Positions 21,653 through 31,016 of a stretch of DNA of 64,000 bases are shown one piece after another; positions within the stretch are counted from its first letter, which is position 1, and every line of letters starts with the position of its first letter. The stretch is from Serripes groenlandicus (Eukaryota; Mollusca; Bivalvia; Cardiida; Cardiidae). The stretch spans positions 248,001 to 312,000 of the forward strand of contig JASEVX010000117.1 of NCBI GenBank assembly GCA_031761405.1. The letters are read 5' to 3'. Made by a program: the position numbers and the translations under genes. The notes beneath the pieces are model-generated. The model saw only the letters and a program-made list of their open reading frames with translations. It made no database searches and was not told where the DNA came from.

Positions 21653-21769
21653 GATGAAGTCTCAAAAGAGACCCCAGGGAAGGGTCACAGACCCTCAGGC
21701 GGGGAGTGGGCACAAAGGACCATAGATTGTAAGAATCTATCACTGTCCAAACAGGACAGCCTTTATCTG
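21653..21769 (+). CDS. JAKMIP-like gene, exon b, 39 codons
   Basis: Exon bounded by acceptor TTATACTTTCAG and donor CTG|GTTAGT, phase 0 at both ends, so it joins 16172 and 24005 in frame. It encodes DEVSKETPGKGHRPSGGEWA followed by QRTIDCKNLSLSKQDSLYL, a basic and polar linker without recognisable domain. The sequence is much richer in G and C than the AT tandem repeat just upstream. It is too short to stand out as an open reading frame and is supported by splice borders, phase and composition rather than similarity. Vertebrate JAKMIP proteins have no segment I can align here, so it may be a lineage-specific linker or an alternatively spliced piece. Confidence 0.65.
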
Positions 21770-21784
21770 GTTAGTATGCTACTT

Positions 21785-21925
21785 TTAACCCTTTCCCACA
21801 TGCAACAAATCTGCAACAGACGACTTTCAGCAATTTCTTATTTTGTCGCCATGTTTTCAAAAAGTCGTCTGCTGCATTATTTTTTTTAAGGCGTCAGAAA
21901 GCGTCTATAGGTGGGAAAGGTTTAA
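21785..21925 (-). mobile_element. piggyBac-like MITE with internal deletion, 141 bp
   Basis: Both ends are present (TTAACCCTTTCCCACATGCAA, GTGGGAAAGGTTTAA). One arm of the central hairpin is missing: GACTTTC joins directly to AGCAATTTC. Confidence 0.75.
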
Positions 21926-22006
21926 ACCCTTTTCCACATACAAATCATTAGACGATGACTGAATATATCTAGGCAATACAATGGAAGATTTCTTTATTTG
22001 AAAGTA

Positions 22007-22410
22007 CAGTCAAACTTGGGTTGACTGTCACTTCTGTTAAGCAGCCAACTTGTATTAAGCAGCCACTTAGAGATTTACCAAAACAACATTTTTTTCTTTA
22101 TTTGACTTTTATTAACCCTTTCCCACATACGACAATTATGCAGCAGACAACTTTAAACATATTTTGTCAAAAAATAGAAAATATCTATAATTGAATGGAT
22201 AACCTATGTCGCAAAGTGGAAAACATTGTGGCAAAAGGAGAAATTGCACGTTTTGTGCAATTTCTTCTTTTGTCACTATGTTTTCAAAAAGCCGTCTGCT
22301 GCATAGGCGTCAGAAAGCGTCTATATGAGGGAAAGGGTTAAGCAGCCGCCTGTATTCAGCAGTCACATTTTTGACTTTCCCCTGGGTGGTTACTTGACAA
22401 GTTTGACTAG
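22007..22410. mobile_element. Tc1/mariner-like non-autonomous element with a MITE inside
   Basis: It starts CAGTCAAACTTGGGTTGACTG after a TA and ends CTTGACAAGTTTGACT before a TA-like border. Repeated TTAAGCAGCCACTTG phrases fill the interior. The young MITE at 22113-22341 was inserted into one TTAAGCAGCC. No transposase is present. Confidence 0.65.
22113..22341 (-). mobile_element. piggyBac-like MITE, young type, 229 bp
   Basis: Tip GCACGTTTTGTGC. The right TTAA runs directly into GCAGCCGCCTG of the host element, a clean TTAA target. Confidence 0.9.
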
Positions 22411-22711
22411 ATATTAATTAAATACAGTTTAAAACACTGTGGCAATGGGAGACATTCCTCATCATGTTTTTGAAATGTATATACTGCATACACGTCTTAA
22501 TGCATTTGCATGTTGGAAAGGGGTAATTTCTAAGTCAGGTAGACCTGTCTGTAAGGTTTACATGCAAGATAAAAATGAACTATTTCTATTCAACGACTTT
22601 GGAATTGAGTTGGGGTCAAGTGAATATAGTTAAAGGTCACTATTGCTAAAAAATAGAGAAGATAGTTCTGTTTACTAACTTTGTAAGGAATTATATTTTG
22701 TGGACCAAGCG

Positions 22712-22983
22712 TCATGGAAGGACCGCCTCTGTGGTGTAGTGGTAGAGCGTCCACCTTGGTGTGCCGTGGGAGGTTGAGGGTTTGATCCCTGGCCAGGTCA
22801 TACCAAATATTTTAAAAAAGTAATGGCTGCCTCCTTGGCGCTCAGGGTTGTGGGGTTAGCATTTCGATTGACTGTCTGGTGTTGGAATAAATGGACTATA
22901 AGTACTGGTAACTTAGCCAGGAAACGCCGTGATATAACTAAAAAAATGTTTAAGGGGGCGTTAAACAACAATCATGGAAAGAC
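22712..22983 (+). mobile_element. tRNA-derived SINE with target duplication
   Basis: The head GTGGTGTAGTGGTAGAGCG (A box) and GAGGGTTTGATCCCTGG (B box) is well preserved. The core CAGGAAACGCCGTGATATAAC and tail GGGGGCGTTAAACAACAA follow. TCATGGAA plus GAC repeats at 22712 and 22972 with one mismatch. Confidence 0.8.
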
Positions 22984-23132
22984 AGCTTACATTGAGATCT
23001 AGCTTTGGATTGCATTTTTTTAATCATAAATTTACATGAGTAAACGAAAGCTTTCCCACATACAAACAAATTCATGGTGCAAACAAATGTCTAATAAACT
23101 TCAAATTTATCCCTCTAGTTATATTTCTGGGA

Positions 23133-23320
23133 TTAACCCTTTCCCACATACATCATTTCTGATGCCTCTACAGTAGACAACTTTGAAAACATTGCTCATA
23201 ATTGCCAAAATGGTTTCAACTATATTCAGTAGTTACACTTTCATTTATAAAGATTTACCATAATTTATAAATGTCTTCAAATTTAGCTGCTGAAATTTTG
23301 TGTATGTGGGAAAGGGGTAA
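23133..23320 (+). mobile_element. Old piggyBac-like MITE, hairpin shortened
   Basis: TTAACCCTTTCCCACATACAT at left, GTGTATGTGGGAAAGGGGTAA at right. Most of the left hairpin arm is lost. Confidence 0.7.
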
Positions 23321-23414
23321 TATGAGAAAATAATCTGAGTATAATTCAGCATGATTAATTTCACTTTTTCCAAGAATGTTTTCAAGTGGTCTGCTGCAAG
23401 ATATCAAAATACTG

Positions 23415-23648
23415 TTAACCCTTGCCCTCATAGTTACGACAATTATGCAGCAGACGACTTTGAACATGTTTTGTCAAATAATGGAAAATCTCTATAATTG
23501 AATGGATAACCTATGACTAAAAGTGGAAAACATTGTGGCAAAAGGAGAAATTGCACGTTCTGTGCAATTTCTTCTTTTGTCACTATGTTTTCAAATAGCC
23601 GTCTGCTGCAGAGGCGTCAGAAAGCGTCTATATGAGGGAAAGGGTTAA
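23415..23648 (-). mobile_element. piggyBac-like MITE, young type, 234 bp
   Basis: Four extra bases follow the left end (CCTCATAGTTACGAC). Tip GCACGTTCTGTGC. Confidence 0.85.
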
Positions 23649-24004
23649 GTGTTGAAACTAAGAGCTATGTATTAATCTGCTCTCTTATCAACTGCTACAT
23701 CTGACAACTTGAGAAGCCTTTCAGCAAAAATATGAAAAATCTCTATAAAAGAAAGTACTATCATTTAACAATGATGAAAACATTAAGACAAAAGGAGAAA
23801 TTGCTCATTATAGACACATAGGAATATCACTTCTCTGTCATCTGTCATGATATCACCTACAGACTGAGCCCATTGGCAGGGGACATGTGTTTCTTGGACC
23901 ACTCTAGTCTACTTTAAAAAATGCTATTATATGACAAAGCTTCTTCTTTGTCTGTGTTATGTCTATTAAGTGTTTTACTTCATGTGTTTTAAATTAATTT
24001 TCAG

Positions 24005-24151
24005 GTAAAGAAGATCAGGGACTTTGAACAGAAGTGTAAGCCCTTACAGGAAAAAAATAAGAAGTTCCTGGAAAGAAATATGGAGCTTACGACGCTGAAC
24101 AGAAACCTTAAAGAACAGATCAGAAACATTGCTGAAGAGAACAAAAAAATG
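24005..24151 (+). CDS. JAKMIP-like gene, exon c, 49 codons, coiled coil
   Basis: Acceptor AATTAATTTTCAG, donor ATG|GTAAGG, phase 0 both sides. It encodes VKKIRDFEQKCKPLQEKNKK, then a continuous heptad-type helix to IRNIAEENKKM. The pattern KPLxEKNK...N..L....R.L+E+I+N....EN..M follows the vertebrate JAKMIP segment around its second coiled coil, where a KPLVEKNKRM block and an IKNLTREN block occur with the same spacing. This is the clearest family clue in the N-terminal half of what is visible. There is no Pro after residue 13, consistent with a long helix. A SINE begins about 20 bp after its donor. Confidence 0.85.
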
Positions 24152-24171
24152 GTAAGGTTTCCTTTCCAAGC

Positions 24172-24437
24172 TGAGCCTAGCGATGCCGGCTGTCAATCCA
24201 GGGGTTGCGAGTTCAAACCCCAGCTCAGGCAATATTATTTCCCATGTTAGACAAAAGTCAGTGTGACAAGCACCACTTGTCGGCTAACAGTCTTATGTGG
24301 AAAAGCAGCCAGCTGCATGGAAAGACTTGTGTGTAATACTGGTGTGAGAAAGCCAGGAAACACATGAATATGTGAACTGGCCATTGTGATATGACTGAAC
24401 AATTGTTGGAGACGGAGAAACCCCTATCAATCAATCC
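24172..24437 (+). mobile_element. tRNA-type SINE directly behind a splice donor
   Basis: B box GGGGTTGCGAGTTCAAACCC is strong. The core GTGAGAAAGCCAGGAAACAC and GTGATATGACTGAACAATTG precedes a tail of ATCAATCAATCC. The A-box region is damaged. Same family as 2135-2295 and 60556-60862. Confidence 0.8.
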
Positions 24438-24639
24438 TTCTTTTCTGCATGATTGAGCCAGGTCACAATGCCTTAGCTGAAGACATACATGTATATTTGT
24501 TATCTGTCCATTTATCACTTTCTGACAGGTCACACATTGGTAAGGATGTGGATTTCTGTTTCAAGGGTTGCATGTTTGAATATGGGCATGGACAATCATT
24601 CTTTCGACTGATTGACAAATGTCATTGATACTTGCATTG

Positions 24640-24838
24640 ACGCTTTCTGACGCTTTCTGACGCCTCTGCAAAAGACGACTTTGGGAAACAATGTGACAAA
24701 AGGAGAAATTGCTTGTTCTGAGCATTTTCTCTTTTTGCCACAATGGTTTCAATTCTTTTATTTTACCTTCATTTATTGAAATTTTCCACATGTTTGCCTA
24801 GATGTTTTCAAAGTTTGCTGTATGTGGAAAAGGGTTAA
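24640..24838 (+). mobile_element. Old MITE with duplicated left arm
   Basis: GACGCTTTCTGACGCTTTCTG is a 10-bp duplication of the arm. The right end is TGTATGTGGAAAAGGGTTAA. Confidence 0.65.
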
Positions 24839-24844
24839 GGTCTA

Positions 24845-24965
24845 TGTGGGAAGGTAGTCAATTATCTGGGATGCCTGTCGTGTGAAGCTTTAGTGTGAGA
24901 GAGACAGGAAACACATGGTTAGGTTTACTGGACTCCATGATTTTACTGGAATACTGTTAAAAAAT
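24845..24965 (+). mobile_element. SINE core fragment
   Basis: GTGTGAGAGAGACAGGAAAC and CTGGAATACTGTTAAAAAATGG match the SINE core. The tRNA head is absent. Confidence 0.5.
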
Positions 24966-25085
24966 GGAGTTAATGCAATCAGCTTTGTTTTCTTAACGGA
25001 CTTTTGCATACTTATGGAGTAGAAAGTGTTCTGTATCAGTGAATCAGAGCTTGTGATGAAGGTTGTATATCCCATGCTTGGACTT

Positions 25086-25281
25086 TTCCCACATAATTTT
25101 GTTTGCAGCAGACGATTTTTGAAAAAATATTTACGTAAAATAGGAAATATCTCTATCAAAGATAGAACAATTATTGAACGAAGTTGAAAAACTTGTTGTA
25201 AAAGCAGAAATCGCCACAATGCTGTCGAAATTTAATGTTGTCTGCTGCAGACACATACAAATGAATCTGTGAAAGGGTTAA
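25086..25281 (-). mobile_element. Old piggyBac-like MITE, decayed
   Basis: TTTTCCCACATAATTTTGTT at left and GTGAAAGGGTTAA at right. The central hairpin is reduced. Confidence 0.6.
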
Positions 25282-25422
25282 ATCTGTTTTTGACCACAAA
25301 CATCTATTGGTGGTCATTGAGAAAAATTGTCACCTTGATGACAATCATTTTTAGAACTCACAGAATAGGATCTTTAGGTGAATTAAGATAGATAGTATAG
25401 GGTAAATACTAGTTAACCCAAC

Positions 25423-25633
25423 TTTTTCCCTTTCCCTCATATAGACGCTTTCTGACGCCTCTGCAGCAGACGGCTTTTTGAAAACATAGTGACAAAAGAA
25501 GAAATTGCTCAATATGAGCAATTTCTCCTTTTGACACAATGTTTTCCACTTTTAGTCATAAGTTATCCATTCAATTATAGAGATTTTCCATTTTTTTACA
25601 AAATATGTTCAAAGTCGTCTGCTGCAGACATGT
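25423..25633 (+). mobile_element. Young MITE lacking its right end
   Basis: CCCTTTCCCTCATATAGACGC through CGTCTGCTGCAGA, after which HINE-unit sequence replaces the terminal 25 bp. Tip GCTCAATATGAGC. Confidence 0.75.
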
Positions 25634-26091
25634 TGGGTCAAATAATTAGGACAATAGAGCAAATTGAAGGAAAATTTTGTTAACACTCTGGATGTCGTAT
25701 TTTAAATTTGAGCAATTTGAAACGTTGGTCAGAGTGGGTGTTTTACTGGATATATCTAGGCTAGGTTTGAACATGGCTCTAATCCTGTCAAATACTAGGT
25801 CACTAGACCAAATTGAGGGAAAAACATGTTAACACTTTTCCCTCATATAGACGCAATTTCTCCTTTTGCCACAATGTTTTCCACTTTTAGTCATAGGTTA
25901 TCCATTCAATTATAGAGATTTTCTATTTTTTGACAAAATATGTTCAAAGTCGTCTGCTGCAGAATTGTCGTATGAGGTAAAGGGTTAACACAAGTAATAG
26001 CTTTCCTGACCAAAAAATTAGTTATTGTGATTGACAATGTGGTTGGCATAACTCAGCTGAGTGATCCAGGGCCATGATAGCCCTCTTGTTT
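25634..26091 (+). mobile_element. 5'-truncated HINE-like element (145-bp unit type)
   Basis: About one and a half 145-bp units (ATATCTAGGCTAGGTTTGAA, ACTAGGTCACTAGACCAAAT) run up to the 3' end GTGATCCAGGGCCATG...CCCTCTTGTTT at 26091. A MITE interrupts it at 25829-25988. Confidence 0.7.
25829..25988 (+). mobile_element. piggyBac-like MITE, 160-bp internal deletion form
   Basis: Ends intact (TTAACACTTTTCCCTCATATAG; GTATGAGGTAAAGGGTTAA). TATAGACGC joins AATTTCTCC, removing the whole left hairpin arm at a GC microhomology. Confidence 0.8.
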
Positions 26092-26700
26092 GGTGTTATT
26101 GTTTATGCCTTATCAACAGTGTTTCAGTAATGTCATGGTGTACACTGAAGTACACATATTCACCATCATTGTGTGCTACAGGTTAGCAAATGTGTCTTGT
26201 CCAAGCACATTCAATATTCTAAAATTCAAGATAGAATTGTTCTGTTCTACTAAATCATATAGGGATAAAGGACCATCATTGGTCTCTCTTGTTTATGCAT
26301 TATCAACAGTATTTTAGTATAAATGTCATGGCTTACACTGAAGTACACTTATCCACCATCCATGTGTGCAATAGGTTAGAAAATATGTCTTTTCCAAGGG
26401 CATTATATATTCCGTAATTTTACATAGAAGTTTGTGACTTTTTGAAATTTTATTAAATCAGTTGAGGAATATAGGACCATCATGGTCCTCTTTTTATGCC
26501 ATTTTAAAAATATTACAGTCATGTCATGGCATATATTTAAGTACACTTATCAATCATCTATGTGTGCTTGGTTAGGATATGTGTCTTGCCCAATGGCATT
26601 GCAAAATAGCCACCACAAGTGTGATCCCACCAAGGATACCTGATTTCAAATTCCCCACACTAACCACTGGGCCATGGCAGATTGGAAGATTAATGAGTAA
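26092..26700 (-). repeat. Three tandem SINE-core copies joined to HINE 3' ends
   Basis: GTTTATGCCTTATCAACAGT...GTCATGG.GTACACTGAAGTACAC starts at about 26098, 26288 and (diverged) 26495. The second and third are preceded by a HINE-type hairpin (AGGACCATCATTGGTCTC, AGGACCATCATGGTCC). Only the last carries a tRNA-like head (minus strand, TGGCCCAGTGGTTAGTGTGG). Confidence 0.6.
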
Positions 26701-26721
26701 TGTGTGAATGGGTTCCGTGCT

Positions 26722-26939
26722 TTAACCCCTTCGCACTGGAAGATGCCTTTTGAAGCAATTACAGCAGACAACTTTTGACAACATTGTGGCGATTGGAGAA
26801 ATTGTTCATAATGAGCATTTATTCCTTTTGCAACAAAGTGTTTTTACTGTATTGTTTAAGAAATTTCGTATATTTTTGTATAGAATTGGATTTTTTTCAA
26901 AGTCGTTTGAGGCAGATTTGTTGTATGTAGAAAGGGTTA
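26722..26939 (+). mobile_element. Old piggyBac-like MITE
   Basis: TTAACCCCTTCGCACTGGAAG at left, TTGTATGTAGAAAGGGTTAG at right. The hairpin tip is GTTCATAATGAGC. Confidence 0.65.
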
Positions 26940-27540
26940 GATGATATTCTAGAGAACAGGATACTAGAGGTTAGATCCCAAGTCATGTCATACTAAAGAC
27001 TTTAAAAATGGAAGTAACAACATTGACTGCCCTCCTTGGATCCAAGTTTACGGGATAACATTACGTTGATGTGCTGGTGTTAGGATAAAGCTAACAGTAT
27101 AATTGGTCATTAATAATGGCATATTAAACACTATTAAATCAAACAAACAAACAAATTTACAGTGCGAGCAAATGTTCAATGATAGTATAAACCTACCAGT
27201 AGTACTGGTTATTTATCCAGGAAATATTGTTATTGAAAACTGCTGAAAGTGGCATAAAACACTATTAACCCTTTCCCTCATAGGACAATTCTTCAGCAGA
27301 CGACTTTGAATGTATTTTGTTAAGAAATAGAAAATCTCTATAATTTAATGGATAACCTATGACCAAAAGTGGAAAACATTGTGGCAAAAGGAGAAATTGC
27401 TTGTTTTGAGCAATTTCTTCTTTTGTCACTATGTTTTCAAAAAGTCGTCTGCTGCAGAGGCGTCAGAAAGCATCTATATGAGGGAAAGGGTTAACTAACA
27501 AACAGACAAATTTACAGTGAAAACAAATGTCCAATATTTT
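26940..27540 (+). mobile_element. Decayed SINE pair split by a young MITE
   Basis: TGTGCTGGTGTTAGGATAAA and CCAGGAAATATTGTTATTG, GGCATAAAACACTATTAA mark the SINE body. After the MITE at 27265-27494, AACAAACAGACAAATTTACA continues the tail seen at 27146-27165. Confidence 0.55.
27265..27494 (-). mobile_element. piggyBac-like MITE, 230 bp
   Basis: Exact 230 bp. Tip GCTTGTTTTGAGC, with one pair broken. Inserted in a SINE tail at TTAA. Confidence 0.9.
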
Positions 27541-27703
27541 AACTCCAATCTTGTGCTTGCTTTTACATGTGTTTCTGGGATTAAGTGAACCTAGGACAGA
27601 TAATTTAAATCAACCAGATAGCAATTTCTTCATTTCACTTTGTAGTTATCTCTAGAGTCTTGCTTCAGCATTGAACCTGAAAATTATTACTCTAACCCTT
27701 CCT

Positions 27704-27933
27704 TTAACCCTTTCCCTCATACGACAATTCTGCAGCAAACGACTTTGAACATATTTTGTCAAAAAATAGAAAATCTCTATAATTGAATGGATAACCTATG
27801 ACTAAAAGTGGAAAACATTGTGGCAAAAGGAGAAATTGCTCGTTTTGAGAAATTTCTTCTTTTGTCACTATGTTTTCAAAAAGCCGTCTGCTGCAGAGGC
27901 GTCAGAAAGTATCTATATGAGGGAAAGGGTTAA
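27704..27933 (-). mobile_element. piggyBac-like MITE, 230 bp
   Basis: Exact 230 bp. Tip GCTCGTTTTGAGA, with one pair broken. Confidence 0.9.
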
Positions 27934-27971
27934 ACATTTTGTTGGTTTTACATGCCACATGTTATCATTAT

Positions 27972-29019
27972 TAGTCGCCGGGCAGAAGCCCGCGACTTCT
28001 ATTTTTAATAGCTTTTCGGAAATCACATGGGAGGGCGGCTTAATTATTATTAGAAAGAAACAAATCTAGATGATTTGAACATATTACAATTGTGGTTGTT
28101 TACGAACACTAATAAATGACACATCTAAAATGAAATAAATATTCCGATTTTTTAATGTTTGCATTTGTTTTTATTTCACTCGCATTTAAGTTTTTTGTCT
28201 TATTTACGAAGACAAAAGTGGTCCCTTCAAGACGTGAACCAACACCCCCTAATGCAGACTCTTATGTGTCATCATTGAGGTCAATTTCGGATTCTCCTTT
28301 TAATAGCAATTTTAACTTACTAAATGTTGTTTTCATGTTCAAAGAGATGTCTTGATTTGTGTAGAATTCATTTAATAATGTTAATCCATGAATATCTAAA
28401 GTAGGAACTGTTTCTAAGCTAAATATAGACCCTATTCTGTTGTGTAGTTTCGTGACCTTTAACATCGATTTTCGCGCATGCGCATTTCGATATGAAAAAG
28501 CGAGTGATATTATTTTATTTAAGACAAGTACAAGACGAATGTTTGACGCAAAGCGTCAAAGAGAAGCCGCAATATTTCGATGTACATGTAGAAATAAGAA
28601 AAAAAGAACATTTTTAAATCCACAAACAATAGAACAATTTAAACTGTAGACGGTAATGCTGATATATTTCTCCTTTTGAAGACTTTTGTTTTCTTCAAAT
28701 TACCTCCCTTTAAAGCAATACCAGGATATTTACCTTGTGATTCGAATAAGATTGACAAACATTGAAATTATATGATTGAATACTATTATTTAAATAAGTA
28801 ACAACAGCAAAATTAAAGTTAATCCAGATAAATGTGTACACATTTCGTTAATTTTTTATAGATACCCTAATGTATAGGTATGTATATAAAATTTATAAGC
28901 AAATGTTTTCATATCTACGTTCCTAATGTTTGAATAGACTAAGGAAAGTCAAGAATACATATATAAATCAATGCAGTCTTTTCCGGCGACATTGATGCCT
29001 TGCATCAACTTTCTCTTGT
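27972..29019 (+). mobile_element. HINE-like element without tandem units (family TAGTCGCC)
   Basis: 5' stem-loop TAGTCGCCGGGC-AGAA-GCCCGCGACT. An inverted copy of the 5' end, CCGGCGAC, is at 28983-28990. A 3' hairpin TTGATGC-CTT-GCATCAA (28992-29008) follows, then CTTTCTCTTGT. About 1 kb of AT-rich, apparently non-coding sequence lies between. Short open frames inside (28155-28355, 28440-28649) are not recognised. Confidence 0.7.
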
Positions 29020-29068
29020 ACAATCATTGATAGAGATTTTCGTTGGCTGCTGTATGTGGGAATGTTTT

Positions 29069-30136
29069 TAGATCATCTGAGCTGAAGGCTCAAGGTGATC
29101 TATTCTGATCGCTCTCTGTCTGTCGTCCGTCCATCCGTCGTCCCTCGTTAACTTTTAGCTTTAAACATCAACTCTTCGTTAACAATGGAACCAATTTCAA
29201 CAAAATTCCACAGGAATGTTCCTTAGGTGGCCCTTTTTCAAAATTGTTCAAAGATTTAAATTCCATTGAAGTTGTTTTGGTTGTTGTGGCATCAGAAAGG
29301 GGGCGAAATTTCCAAACCTTAAAAATCTTCTTCTCTGAATCTGCTTGTAAGATTCCAATATAATTTGGTAGAAATGTTCCTTGGGTGACCCTCTACAAAA
29401 ATTGTTTAATCCATACTAATTGGTTGAAAAACATGGCAGTCAGGCGGCATCAGAAAAGCGGCAAATTGACGAAAGTGCTTGCTTGTTTTAAGAAAATTTA
29501 ATAGGAATCATACTTCAGTGATCCTCAGTAATACTTAATTTGTTCAAGCTGTATTGATTGTTTACAAAATGATAGCAACCAGGCTTCATCACAAAAGGGG
29601 TAAATTGAACTTTTAGCTACAAATGACAACTCCTACCATTCCACTGGACAAATTTTAACTTAACTTCACAGGAATGTTCCTTTGTTGGTCCTCTTTCAAA
29701 ATTGTTCTAAGACTTACATTCTGTGTAGAAATTTGGTTGCTGCGGCATCAAAAAGTGAGAAAAATACCCAAACTTTAAAATCCTTTCCTCCATAATCTGC
29801 TTGTCCTATTCCAAGATAATTTGGTAGAAATGTTCTTTGAGTGACCCTCTACAAAAACTGTTCAAGCCATATTGATTTCGTTGAAAAACAGGGCAGCCAC
29901 TGGCGCCTTCATGAAAGGCACAAAATTACAAAACTTTATAATTCCCTTCTTATTAGATTTCAAGGTACAAATGGCCTTGAACGATAAGCCATTTTACTAT
30001 TTCTTTAACAGTGTCCACTCCTTGCAGTTTCATTTGCACTCCTGATCAAATTTTCCTAGATATTTGCAGTTAAATATTTACTACTAATTTACTATCGGTC
30101 AGGTGATCGATTTAGGGCCATCTTGGCCTCTTGTTT
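29069..30136 (+). mobile_element. HINE-like element with variant TAGATCATC / GGTGATC ends
   Basis: 5' stem-loop AGATCATCTGAGC / GCTCAAGGTGATCT, then CTGTCTGTCGTCCGTCC, diverged tandem units (AATGTTCCTTGGGTGACCCT; ATTGTTCAA; GGCATCAGAAA), the inverted end GGTGATCGAT, hairpin GGGCCATCTTGGCC and CTCTTGTTT. Confidence 0.8.
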
Positions 30137-30202
30137 ATAGAGAAATCTTGATGCTTTATTTGGAGACTGCTTTTGAAAAAGTGGTGGTCAACATCTGGTA
30201 TG

Positions 30203-30421
30203 TTAACCTTTTCCCACAAACAACTAATCAGCAGCAGATGACTTCGAAAACATCTAGGCAAAAATATGGAAAAACTCTAAAATGGAACGTTTTATTATTG
30301 AAAAGAGTTGAAAACGTTGTGGCAAATGGAGAGATGAGCAATTTCTCCTTTTGCCACAAAGTTTTTAAAAGTTGTCTGCTGCAGAGGCGTCAGAAAGCAT
30401 CTGCATGTAGGAAAGGGTTAA
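30203..30421 (-). mobile_element. Old piggyBac-like MITE, full length
   Basis: TTAACCTTTTCCCACAAACAA at left, GCATGTAGGAAAGGGTTAA at right. The left hairpin arm is shortened (GAGAGATGAGCAATTTCTCC). Confidence 0.75.
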
Positions 30422-30672
30422 TCCAGGGGGTTATGGAAGTGGATGAGTGATATCTGCGTTTGCCACAATATTTTCAACTCCTTGCAATGATTTTACCTGC
30501 ATTTATAGAGATTTTTTGATTTTTTGCCTAAGTGTTTTTGATACTTCAGATGTGTTGTATCTAGGAAGTAAAATGTTATTGGTTTCCCTGTATCGGGACT
30601 TTTTCCTGTGTGTCTGATAATATGAATAAAACGTATTATATAGCAAGCTCTAGACTAGAATCACTCCCTTAT

Positions 30673-30882
30673 GTTAACACATACAACAAAACTGCAGCAG
30701 ACGACTTTGAAAACATCTCGCCAAAATGATGGAAAATCTCTATAAATTAAAACTTATATATTAAATTTCGTTGAAAACATTGTGGCAAAAATAGAAATTT
30801 CTCCTTTTTTTTTTTTTTTTTTTTTTCATTAGTCTTCTGCTACAGATGCGTCAAAATGCGTCTGGAAGTGGGAAAGAGTTAT
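30673..30882 (-). mobile_element. Old MITE with a 22-nt poly-T
   Basis: TTAACACATACAACAAAACTG at left, GAAGTGGGAAAGAGTTATAA at right. A T run at 30805-30826 replaces most of the right hairpin arm. It ends about 40 bp before the candidate microexon. Confidence 0.65.
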
Positions 30883-30924
30883 AACAATATCAGCATGGAA
30901 TTACTCCATTCTCTCTTTCTATAG

Positions 30925-30954
30925 AAGCTCCCCATTACTGAACATACATTTAAG
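30925..30954 (+). CDS. Candidate 10-codon exon of the JAKMIP-like gene
   Basis: It has a strong polypyrimidine acceptor, CCATTCTCTCTTTCTATAG, and a donor AAG|GTACAT. They enclose 30 nt that stay open in phase 0 and read KLPITEHTFK. Phase 0 at both sides fits every other intron of this gene, and the position between exons c and d would add ten residues after EENKKM. It lies in unique sequence flanked by MITEs, as the confirmed exons do. The Pro would break the coiled coil. I have no similarity evidence, so this may be an alternatively spliced microexon or a decoy. Confidence 0.4.
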
Positions 30955-31016
30955 GTACATGTTAAAAGAGAGATGTCTTAATATTTGTAGATTCTTCCTA
31001 ATGTTAACCCTTTTTG

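Larger units (their letters stand above)
21922..22530 (-). mobile_element. Old MITE carrying a mariner-like element
   Basis: The two halves, 21922-22006 and 22411-22530, rebuild one old MITE across the TA at 22005. The left is AAACCCTTTTCCACATACAAA and the right GCATGTTGGAAAGGGGTAA. Confidence 0.7.

Noticed and set aside
22724..22805. Functional tRNA genes at A-box/B-box sequences (also 12-13, 20.1, 24.2, 60.8 and 62 kb)
   Set aside because: They are heads of SINEs with shared cores, tails and target duplications, and the cloverleaf arms do not close.
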